Origin: JAMWZF01 sp041628615
GTDB lineage: Bacteria; Pseudomonadota; Alphaproteobacteria; Rhodobacterales; Rhodobacteraceae
Direction of reading: 5' to 3'
Assembly: GCA_041628615.1 (NCBI GenBank)
Contig: JBFKOW010000022.1
Span: 1 to 28,858, forward strand
Length of the DNA: 28,858 nucleotides
The position numbers and the translations under genes were made by a program. This document shows, piece by piece, positions 22,406 to 28,239 of this stretch (its first letter is position 1; every line of letters starts with the position of its first letter). The notes below the pieces were generated by a model. The model worked only from the letters and a program-made list of their open reading frames with translations, was not told the DNA's origin and made no database searches.

Positions 22406-23362
22406 ATGCCCGACGCCGCCCCGCCCCGCCCCGTCATCCTGTTCGCCGCAGGCGCCGCGCGCTGGGCCGAGTACGAGGCGCCGCTGCGCGCCGGTCTCGC
22501 CGCCGCGGGCCTGGGCGGGGCGACCCTGACCACCGGGCCGCTGCCGCCCGAGACGGTCGATTACGTGGTCTATGCCCCCGATTCGGACCTGCACGACTTC
22601 ACCCCCTACACCGGTCTGAAGGCGGTGCTGAGCCTCTGGGCCGGAGTCGAGGGGATCGTCGGCAACCGGACCCTGACCGCGCCGCTGGCCCGGATGGTCG
22701 ACCCCGGCCTGACCGAAGGCATGGTGGAATGGGTCACCGGCCACGTCCTGCGCCACCATCTGGGCATCGACCACTGCCTTGCCCACCAGTCCGGCGCCTG
22801 GGTCCGCCACGTGCCGCCGCTGGCGCGGGACCGGCGGGTGACGGTGCTCGGCCTCGGCGCGCTCGGCGGGGCCTGCGCCACGGCGCTGGCCGGGCTCAAT
22901 TTCGACGTCACCGGCTGGGCGCGGACCGCGCGCCGGATCGCGGGCCTGCGCTGCCTGAGCGGGCCGGATGGCCTCACCGAAGCCCTGTCCGGGGCCGGGA
23001 TCGTCGTGCTGCTGCTGCCCGACACGCCGGCCACCGCCAACCTGATGAACGCTCGGACCCTCGCCCTGCCCGCCCCCGGCGCGGTGCTGCTGAACCCCGG
23101 CCGGGGCAGCCTGATCGACGACGCGGCGCTGCTCGCGGCGCTCGACGCCGGGCGGATCGGCCACGCCACGCTCGACGTGTTCCGCACCGAGCCGCTGCCG
23201 CCGGACCATCCGTTCTGGGCGCATCCGCGGGTCACCGTGACCCCGCACATCGCCTCCGAGACCCGGCCCGGCACCGCCGCGCGCGCCGTGGTCGAGAACA
23301 TCCGCCGCGGCGAGGCGGGGGAGCCGTTCCTGCACCTCGTGGACCGCGGCCTCGGCTACTAG
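22406..23362 (+). CDS. ghrA: D-isomer 2-hydroxyacid dehydrogenase, glyoxylate/hydroxypyruvate reductase A type
   Basis: Reduces glyoxylate and hydroxypyruvate with NAD(P)H in family members. The 318-residue product from 22406 opens with the GhrA-like VILFAAGAARWAEYEAPLRA. The cofactor loop is GLGALGGACATAL. The catalytic residues are recognisable: Arg in LNPGRGSLID, Glu in FRTEPLPPDHPFW, and His in TPHIASET. The start is uncertain: an ATG at 22370 overlaps rodA by 26 bases, a GTG lies at 22400 and the ATG at 22406. The last gives the usual length, but none has a good ribosome binding site. The gene is joined to the elongasome operon without a gap, though it is a metabolic enzyme. Its TAG stop shares bases with the stop of the convergent SseB gene. 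The substrate is inferred from subfamily. Confidence 0.82.
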   Translation: MPDAAPPRPVILFAAGAARWAEYEAPLRAGLAAAGLGGATLTTGPLPPETVDYVVYAPDSDLHDFTPYTGLKAVLSLWAGVEGIVGNRTLTAPLARMVDPGLTEGMVEWVTGHVLRHHLGIDHCLAHQSGAWVRHVPPLARDRRVTVLGLGALGGACATALAGLNFDVTGWARTARRIAGLRCLSGPDGLTEALSGAGIVVLLLPDTPATANLMNARTLALPAPGAVLLNPGRGSLIDDAALLAALDAGRIGHATLDVFRTEPLPPDHPFWAHPRVTVTPHIASETRPGTAARAVVENIRRGEAGEPFLHLVDRGLGY

Positions 23363-24138
23363 CGCAGCCGGGGCGGGCTGGCGGGGTCGAGGCCGGGCGG
23401 CGCCGGTTCCGGGGCGGTCTCGGGCTCGGGCAGTTCGAAGCGCAGGCCCTGCCGCTTCAGCACCGGCACCACCGGGTGATCGCGGCCGAAGAAGGCGACG
23501 TCGAGAAACCCGGCCTCGGCCCCCGACAGCGCCACGGTGTCGCGCAGCATCCGGGCCAGCGCGGTCTCGGACCCGGGCGCCGGTTCGACCAGCGCCAACA
23601 GCGGCCCCTTGCGGCCCGCGGTTTCGGTCGCGGTGACCAGCCAGGCCGATTCCGCCAGTCCCCCGGCGCGGCCCAGCGCGTTGTCGATGGCGGCGAGGAT
23701 CGCGTCGGGCAGCGGACCCGGCGGTCCGATCTCGGCGATCGCCGCCTCGGTCTCGTCCGCGCCGCCCTCCAGAACCCCGGCCAGCCAGTCCACCGCGTCC
23801 GGCGGCAACAGCGTGTCCGAGGGCGCGACCCCGGGGTTGAGCGCCAGCCCCACTCCCTGCCCGGCCAGCAGACCGGCCAGCGCCTTGCCCGGCAGCGCCG
23901 CGTAGGGCGCCGCCGCGCCCGCGTAGTCGATCAGCCGGGACGGCCCGTCGAAGGCCAGAACCGCGCCGCCCGTCTCGGTCTCGAGCACCCGCGGCGCGAT
24001 GTCGTCGCCGGTGGGCTCCTCGTCGAGCAGGAGATACAGCTCGGCCTCGGCCAGCCGGGCGTAGAAGGCGAGCCGGGCGCCGTCATCCTCGGGCGCGGCG
24101 GTCATCGCGGCATGGGCGGTGTCAATCGGCGTCGGCAT
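23359..24138 (-). CDS. SseB-family protein
   Basis: The 259-residue minus-strand protein has an N-terminal SseB domain: FYARLAEAELYLLLDEEP near 25-42, then AVLAFDGPSRLIDYAGAAAPYAALPGKALAGLLAG and the GVGLALNPG motif near 95-103. A second, less conserved half ends in a Pro/Glu-rich tail (PEPETAPEPAPPGLDPASPP). The family is of unsettled function; in Salmonella one member (SseB) was linked to secretion and sulfurtransferase context. GGGAGG 6 bases before the ATG at 24138 supports this start. The start overlaps the end of the UDG-like gene by 17 bases, so the two are co-transcribed. Confidence 0.75.
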   Translation of the reverse strand: MPTPIDTAHAAMTAAPEDDGARLAFYARLAEAELYLLLDEEPTGDDIAPRVLETETGGAVLAFDGPSRLIDYAGAAAPYAALPGKALAGLLAGQGVGLALNPGVAPSDTLLPPDAVDWLAGVLEGGADETEAAIAEIGPPGPLPDAILAAIDNALGRAGGLAESAWLVTATETAGRKGPLLALVEPAPGSETALARMLRDTVALSGAEAGFLDVAFFGRDHPVVPVLKRQGLRFELPEPETAPEPAPPGLDPASPPRLR

Positions 24139-24718
24139 CCAGAACCTCCCGGACCCTGGCCCGCAGGGCGGGGAGCACCTCGGCCTCGAACCACGGATTG
24201 CGTTTCAGCCACCCGGTATTGCGCCACGACGGGTGCGGCAAGGGCAGCGCCGCGGGCCAATGGTCGCGCCAGGCGGCGACGGTCCCGGTCACCCCGGCGC
24301 GGCTGCCGAGGTGCCAGCGCTGCGCCGCGCCGCCCACGAGCAGGGTCAGACGCACGCCGGGCAACGCCGCCATCACCCGGTGCCGCCAGGTCCGGGCGCA
24401 GACCGGCGGCGGCGGCAGGTCGGCGCCGGTCGCGTCGTAGCCCGGAAAGCAGAATGCCATCGGCACGATGGCGACCCGGTCGCGGTCGTAGAACTCGGCC
24501 TCGCCCAGACCCGTCCAGTCCCGCAGCCGGTCGCCCGACCGGTCCCGGAACGGCTCGCCCGCCTCGTGGACCCGCAGCCCCGGCGCCTGCCCGGCGATCA
24601 GCAGCCGCGCGCCGGGCCGGAACCAGACCACCGGGCGCGGCGCGTGGGCCGTCGCGGTGGCGGCGAAGCGGTCGGCGCAGAGCCGGCAGGCGGCGATCTC
24701 GCGGGCAAGGGCAGTCAT
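24122..24718 (-). CDS. Uracil-DNA glycosylase superfamily protein
   Basis: The 198-residue minus-strand protein has UDG-fold motifs. Motif 1 is GQAPG (43-47), followed by HEAGEPFRDRSGDRLRDW (51-68). PMAFCFPG (86-93) comes next, and motif 2 is HPSWRN (162-167). A CRLC pair at 11-14 recalls the first two of the four iron-sulfur cysteines in family 4 enzymes, but the other two are not obvious. The GEPF and HPSWRN pattern is that of a UDG-like subfamily common in Proteobacteria whose glycosylase activity is unproven. It would remove or bind damaged bases such as uracil in DNA. A short divergent gap (73 bases) separates it from the DUF4087 gene. Confidence 0.8.
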   Translation of the reverse strand: MTALAREIAACRLCADRFAATATAHAPRPVVWFRPGARLLIAGQAPGLRVHEAGEPFRDRSGDRLRDWTGLGEAEFYDRDRVAIVPMAFCFPGYDATGADLPPPPVCARTWRHRVMAALPGVRLTLLVGGAAQRWHLGSRAGVTGTVAAWRDHWPAALPLPHPSWRNTGWLKRNPWFEAEVLPALRARVREVLDADAD

Positions 24719-24755
24719 CGCGGCGAACCTAGCACCCGGCGCGCCGAAGGTAAGC

Positions 24756-24785
24756 TTGCGCGACGCCCCCGTCCGCCTCTAGGCT
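24756..24785 (+). promoter_or_regulatory. Candidate promoter for the DUF4087 gene
   Basis: TTGCGC (24756-24761) and TAGGCT (24780-24785) are 18 bases apart. The expected start point coincides with the ATG at 24792, and there is no Shine-Dalgarno site, so a leaderless message is possible. Pattern match only. Confidence 0.3.
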
Positions 24786-24791
24786 CGGATC

Positions 24792-25157
24792 ATGTCACGC
24801 CTCGGGCTTCTCTGCCTCGCCCTCGCGCTGCCGCCCGCGGCCGCCGCGGCCGAGACCCGCTGCGGCTGGCTGTTCAACCCGACGCCGGCGAACTGGTGGC
24901 TGATCGACGCCGACGGCGAATGGACCCTGTCCCTGCAGGGCACCGGCGACGGCGGCAGCGGCTTCTACGATGTCGACTGGGACGAACCCGCGCCGGGCCA
25001 GTGGGTCGAAACCAACGGCCATTACGGGTTCGGCTGCGCCTGTTTCGAGGGCGCGGTAGACCGGCGGACCGGCTGGGCCGTCGTGGTGACGGCGGTGACC
25101 CCGCTGCCGCTGGCAAGCTGCGACGCGGACCCCGCCCTGCCGCCCCGGGGCGGCTGA
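24792..25157 (+). CDS. Secreted DUF4087 protein
   Basis: The 121-residue product begins with a signal peptide: a Leu/Ala-rich core, residues 4-20, with probable cleavage after Ala20 (AAA|ET). The mature part has the DUF4087 landmarks RCGWLFNPTPANWWLIDADG (23-42) and WVETNGHYGFGCACF near 70-85. It contains four Cys likely to form disulfides in the periplasm. Function is unknown. A single gene, it is divergent from the UDG-like gene and 63 bases from the ArsR gene. Confidence 0.82.
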   Translation: MSRLGLLCLALALPPAAAAAETRCGWLFNPTPANWWLIDADGEWTLSLQGTGDGGSGFYDVDWDEPAPGQWVETNGHYGFGCACFEGAVDRRTGWAVVVTAVTPLPLASCDADPALPPRGG

Positions 25158-25158
25158 T

Positions 25159-25182
25159 CGTTTCGAGAAAGATCGAAATGAC
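25159..25182. repeat. Near-perfect inverted repeat upstream of the ArsR gene
   Basis: TCGTTTCGA (25159-25167) and TCGAAATGA (25174-25182), 8 of 9 bases complementary, with a 6-base spacer. It lies 39 bases before the ATG, next to the presumed promoter. ArsR regulators usually bind such dyads in their own promoter, so autoregulation is plausible. The arm TCGTTTCGA also occurs at 6114-6122. Confidence 0.5.
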
Positions 25183-25205
25183 GCTGGACCGAGCGCCGTC
25201 AATTC

Positions 25206-25211
25206 GATAAT
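25206..25211 (+). promoter_or_regulatory. -10-like box GATAAT before the ArsR gene
   Basis: GATAAT matches the -10 consensus at 5 of 6 positions and ends 9 bases before the ATG at 25221, so the transcript would be almost leaderless. A -35 is uncertain: CTGGAC at 25185-25190 is 15 bases away. Confidence 0.35.
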
Positions 25212-25220
25212 CCTAGAAAC

Positions 25221-25565
25221 ATGGAAATGCACACCGCCGACTCGCCGGACCTGCCGCTTGCCCTCGCGGCCTCGACCTTCGCCGCGCTGGGCTCGGAACA
25301 GCGGCTGGCCGTGCTGCGGACGCTGGTGCGGTCCGGGCCGGACGGCCTGACCATCGGCGAGTTGGGACGGCGGTCGGGAATCACCGGGTCGACCCTCACC
25401 CACCACGTGAAGATCCTCGCCCAGGCCGGGCTGGTGACCCAGGCCCGGCAGGGCCGGTCGATCATCTGCGCCGCGGTCGCCTACGACGAATTGCGCGGCC
25501 TGAGCGATTTCCTGCTGCGCGAATGCTGCGCGGACTGCCCCGGGACGGCGCACGATCATGGCTGA
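25221..25565 (+). CDS. ArsR-family metal/metalloid-responsive transcriptional repressor
   Basis: The 114-residue winged-helix protein opens with FAALGSEQRLAVLRTLVRSG (20-39), the usual ArsR helix pair. The recognition helix is SGITGSTLTHHVKIL (about 54-68). The tail holds ECCADCPGTAHDHG, with three Cys and two His likely to bind a metal or metalloid. The family releases the promoter on ligand binding. Its stop overlaps the ATG of the permease by 8 bases, so it very likely controls that gene. ATG at 25221 or 25227 could be used; no Shine-Dalgarno site is seen. The ligand (As, Sb, Cd, Zn or other) is not predictable. Confidence 0.88.
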   Translation: MEMHTADSPDLPLALAASTFAALGSEQRLAVLRTLVRSGPDGLTIGELGRRSGITGSTLTHHVKILAQAGLVTQARQGRSIICAAVAYDELRGLSDFLLRECCADCPGTAHDHG

Positions 25566-26619
25566 CACCGGCACCGGGACCCCGGCTCCGGCCCATGGGC
25601 ACGCAGCGCATGGCCTGCCCGACCTGCTGGCCGGCGTCCGTTCGGCCTGGACGCTTGTGGTGCTGATCCCGGCGGCGCAGGCGCTGATCTCGCCCGCCGC
25701 CGGGGCCGAGATGGTGGGCTTCGCGGCCGGGGCGCTGCTCCGGACCGCGCCCTACATCCTGTTCGCGACGCTGGCGGTGGCCTGGCTCAAGGCGACCGGG
25801 GCCGAGCACCTGCTGGCGCGGGCCTTCGAGGGGCGCGAGGTGCGGATGATCGTTCTGGCGGCGGCGCTTGGCGGGCTGTCGCCGTTCTGTTCCTGCGAGG
25901 TGATTCCCTTCATCGCCGCGCTGCTCGCGGTGGGCGCGCCGCTGTCGGCGGTGATGGCGTTCTGGCTCGCCTCGCCGCTGATGGACCCGGCGATGTTCCT
26001 GATCACCGCCGCCGGGCTCGGCTGGGACTTCGCCCTCGCGAAGGAGGTGGCGGCGATCGGGATCGGGGTGCTGGGCGGCTTCGGCACGATGCTGCTGCGG
26101 GCCAGCCCGGTGTTCACCGATCCGCTGCGCCCGCAGCCGGCGGCACGCGGATGCTGCAGCGCCCGCGCGCGGTTCTCGGAGCGGCCGGTCTGGCGCTTCT
26201 GGACCCTGCCGGACCGCCGCGCCGCGTTCCGGGAAACCGCCACCAACAACCTGATCTTCCTCACGAAATGGCTGTCGCTCGCATATCTGGTCGAAGCCGC
26301 GATGCTGGCCCATGTCCCGGCCGAATCGGTGGCCCGCCTGCTGGGCGGCGAAGGGATCGGCACCGTGCTTCTGGCGGCGGCGGTCGGCGCCCCGGCCTAT
26401 CTCAACGGCTTCGCCGCGGTGCCGCTGGTGGCCGGCCTGGTGGAACAGGGCATGTCGCAGGGGGCGGCGATGGCCTTCGTGATCGCCGGAGGCGTGTCCT
26501 GCATCCCGGCGGCGCTGGCGGTCTGGGCGCTGGTCCGGCCGCGGGTCTTCGCCGCCTACATCGGCTTCGCGATGACCGGCGCGACGGCGGCGGGGCTGGC
26601 CTGGCAGGCGCTGGCCTGA
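25558..26619 (+). CDS. arsP: ArsP/DUF318-type permease
   Basis: The 353-residue membrane protein has about eight hydrophobic helices. It carries the ArsP_1 signature SPFCSCEVIPFIAALL with Cys111 and Cys113, followed by FWLASPLMDPAMF. The late repeat-like GGVSCIPAALAVWALV also fits. The internal cytoplasmic loop (about 190-225) is Arg-rich with a CC pair. ArsP proteins export organoarsenicals; other members of the family are of unknown substrate, so arsP is a family-level name. It overlaps the ArsR gene by 8 bases and is probably co-transcribed and repressed by it. The His-rich start (APAHGHAAHG) could bind metal. Confidence 0.75.
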   Translation: MADTGTGTPAPAHGHAAHGLPDLLAGVRSAWTLVVLIPAAQALISPAAGAEMVGFAAGALLRTAPYILFATLAVAWLKATGAEHLLARAFEGREVRMIVLAAALGGLSPFCSCEVIPFIAALLAVGAPLSAVMAFWLASPLMDPAMFLITAAGLGWDFALAKEVAAIGIGVLGGFGTMLLRASPVFTDPLRPQPAARGCCSARARFSERPVWRFWTLPDRRAAFRETATNNLIFLTKWLSLAYLVEAAMLAHVPAESVARLLGGEGIGTVLLAAAVGAPAYLNGFAAVPLVAGLVEQGMSQGAAMAFVIAGGVSCIPAALAVWALVRPRVFAAYIGFAMTGATAAGLAWQALA

Positions 26620-26629
26620 CACCCGCCGC

Positions 26630-26647
26630 GCGGCCCCCGCGGGCCGC
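26630..26647 (+). terminator. GC-rich hairpin after the ArsP-type gene
   Basis: GCGGCCC (26630-26636) and GGGCCGC (26641-26647) with a 4-base loop, 11 bases after the stop. Perfect 7-base stem, no T-tract. Probable terminator of the ArsR/ArsP transcript. Confidence 0.45.
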
Positions 26648-26657
26648 AGTCATCGCG

Positions 26658-26699
26658 CCGCAGCCGGGCCCGCGTCGGCCCGCGGCGAACCGGCTGCGG
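26658..26699 (+). repeat. 10-base inverted repeat in the nhaA leader region
   Basis: CCGCAGCCGG (26658-26667) and CCGGCTGCGG (26690-26699) are perfect complements around a 22-base GC-rich loop. They lie 57-98 bases before the nhaA ATG. It may be a structured leader RNA or part of a terminator; no known riboswitch can be assigned by eye. Confidence 0.4.
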
Positions 26700-26755
26700 T
26701 TGCCGTCGGGGGGCGGTTACAGTATTCGCCAAGAAGCGGACACCGAAGGATGGCC

Positions 26756-28039
26756 ATGTATCGCGTCTGGAATTTCGTCACGAACTACTCGCTCCTGCTG
26801 ATCGCCGGGGCGCTCATCGCGCTGGTCTGGGCCAATATCGACCCGTCCAGCTATCACCACTTCGTCGAATTCGAGATCTGGCACCACGCGCCGATCGGGC
26901 ATCCCCACTACGACGCGGCCGGACAGGTCGACGACCGGACACTGACCCTGCACTACCTGGTCAACGACATCCTGATGGCGTTCTTCTTCGCCATCGCGGC
27001 CAAGGAAGTCTGGGAAGCAATCATCCTCAAGAACGGCAGCCTGCGCGGCAAGAAGGCGGCGACGCCGCTGGTGGCGACGTTCGGCGGCATGGCCGGGCCG
27101 ATCGCGGTCTATCTCGGGCTCGCGGCGATCCTCGGCTCCGAGACCTACGACGCGGTGGCGCGCGGCTGGGCGATCCCGACCGCCACCGACATCGCGTTCT
27201 CCTACCTCGTGGGCCGGCTGGTGTTCGGCGGCGGGCACCCGGCGGTGCGGTTCCTGCTGCTGCTGGCGATCGCCGACGACGCGGCGGGTCTCATCATCCT
27301 CGCGGTGTTCTACCCCTCGGGCGAACTGGCGCCGGAATGGCTGCTGCTGTCGGTGGCGGCGGCGGTGATCGTTTACTTCGTCTTCAACGACCTGCCGCGC
27401 CGGATGGACCGCGGCAACCAGGCGCGGCCGAATTCGACCTGGATGCGCCAGAAACTCAGCTTCTGGCCCTACCTGATCGCCGGCTGCCTGAGCTGGTACG
27501 GCTTCATGCGGGCCGGGATCCACCCGGCGCTGGGCCTGCTGCCCATCGTGCCGACGATCCCCCATGCCGACCGCGCCTTCGGCATCTTCTCGGACGCCGA
27601 GAAATACCTGCACGACCTGCTCAACGACATCGAGCACGCACTCAAGCACCCGGTCGAGATCATCCTGTTCTTCTTCGGCCTGTGCAACGCCGGGGTCGAG
27701 TTCTCGTCGATGGGCTCGCCCACCTGGCTGGTGCTGGCCGGGCTGCTGGTGGGCAAGCCGCTGGGGATCCTGTTCTTCGGCTGGCTCGCGGCGCGGCCGA
27801 TGGGGCTCGGGCTGCCACAGGGGATGCGGATCATCGACCTCTTCGTGATCGGCTGCGTCGCGGCGATCGGCTTCACCGTGTCGCTGTTCATCGCCGCCGT
27901 CGCCTTCCCCGGCGACACGATGCTGGGCGACATCCCGGTGCAGGAAGCGGCCAAGATGGGGGCGCTGTTCTCCTTCGCCGCGGCGATCGTGTCGATCATC
28001 GCCGGCAAGGCGACCGGCGTGGTCAAGCAGCACAACTAG
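26756..28039 (+). CDS. nhaA: Na+/H+ antiporter NhaA
   Basis: Exchanges internal Na+ (or Li+) for external H+ at the inner membrane. The 427-residue protein has about twelve hydrophobic helices. The substrate-binding pair of Asp residues (E. coli Asp163/164) is conserved at 27275-27280 in AIADDAAGLII, and the TATDIAFSYL stretch before it (E. coli TDIA) is also present. It is about 40 residues longer than E. coli NhaA, mainly in the loop after helix I (HHAPIGHPHYDAAGQVDD) and in the cytoplasmic helix near 280-300. GAAGGA at 26745-26750 is spaced 5 bases from the ATG at 26756; the upstream ATG at 26750 overlaps that site and is less likely. Regulation may involve the leader structure before it. 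Confidence 0.94.
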   Translation: MYRVWNFVTNYSLLLIAGALIALVWANIDPSSYHHFVEFEIWHHAPIGHPHYDAAGQVDDRTLTLHYLVNDILMAFFFAIAAKEVWEAIILKNGSLRGKKAATPLVATFGGMAGPIAVYLGLAAILGSETYDAVARGWAIPTATDIAFSYLVGRLVFGGGHPAVRFLLLLAIADDAAGLIILAVFYPSGELAPEWLLLSVAAAVIVYFVFNDLPRRMDRGNQARPNSTWMRQKLSFWPYLIAGCLSWYGFMRAGIHPALGLLPIVPTIPHADRAFGIFSDAEKYLHDLLNDIEHALKHPVEIILFFFGLCNAGVEFSSMGSPTWLVLAGLLVGKPLGILFFGWLAARPMGLGLPQGMRIIDLFVIGCVAAIGFTVSLFIAAVAFPGDTMLGDIPVQEAAKMGALFSFAAAIVSIIAGKATGVVKQHN

Positions 28040-28046
28040 GCAAGGC

Positions 28047-28069
28047 GCCGCCGGATCCGGTCCGGCGGC
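28047..28069 (+). terminator. GC-rich hairpin after nhaA
   Basis: GCCGCCGGA (28047-28055) and TCCGGCGGC (28061-28069), a 9-base perfect stem with a 5-base loop starting 8 bases after the nhaA stop. No T-tract. Probable terminator. Confidence 0.5.
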
Positions 28070-28164
28070 CCCGTTGCCCGCTCGACAAGCCGGTTTTCAA
28101 TGGCATCCGGGCCGGATTCGCCGCATACTGCGCAAAAATGGGCGTTCAAACGCCGAATTAACCC

Positions 28165-28192
28165 CGTTCCGGCCACAATCGTCGCCGGAACG
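28165..28192. repeat. 9-base inverted repeat upstream of the KpsT-like gene
   Basis: CGTTCCGGC (28165-28173) and GCCGGAACG (28184-28192) are perfect complements around a 10-base loop, 48 bases before the ATG at 28240. It may be an operator or a leader hairpin. The AT-richer stretch at 28087-28160 before it probably contains the promoter, but no clear -35/-10 pair was found. Confidence 0.4.
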
Positions 28193-28239
28193 CGCGGAAC
28201 TGGGTATGAGCAGTCGGGCGGTGTCGAATCGTAGGCGCA

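Noticed and set aside
19288..22533. Very long open frame on the minus strand opposite mrdA and rodA
   Set aside because: It is antisense to two clearly conserved genes and encodes a low-complexity Arg/Gly/Asp/His-rich product. In DNA of about 70% GC, stop codons are rare in shadow frames, so length alone is not evidence.
28138..28161. Seven-codon frame MGVQTPN as a leader peptide gene
   Set aside because: It has no ribosome binding site, no amino-acid bias and no alternative hairpins; kept only as part of a low-interest observation, not annotated as a gene.
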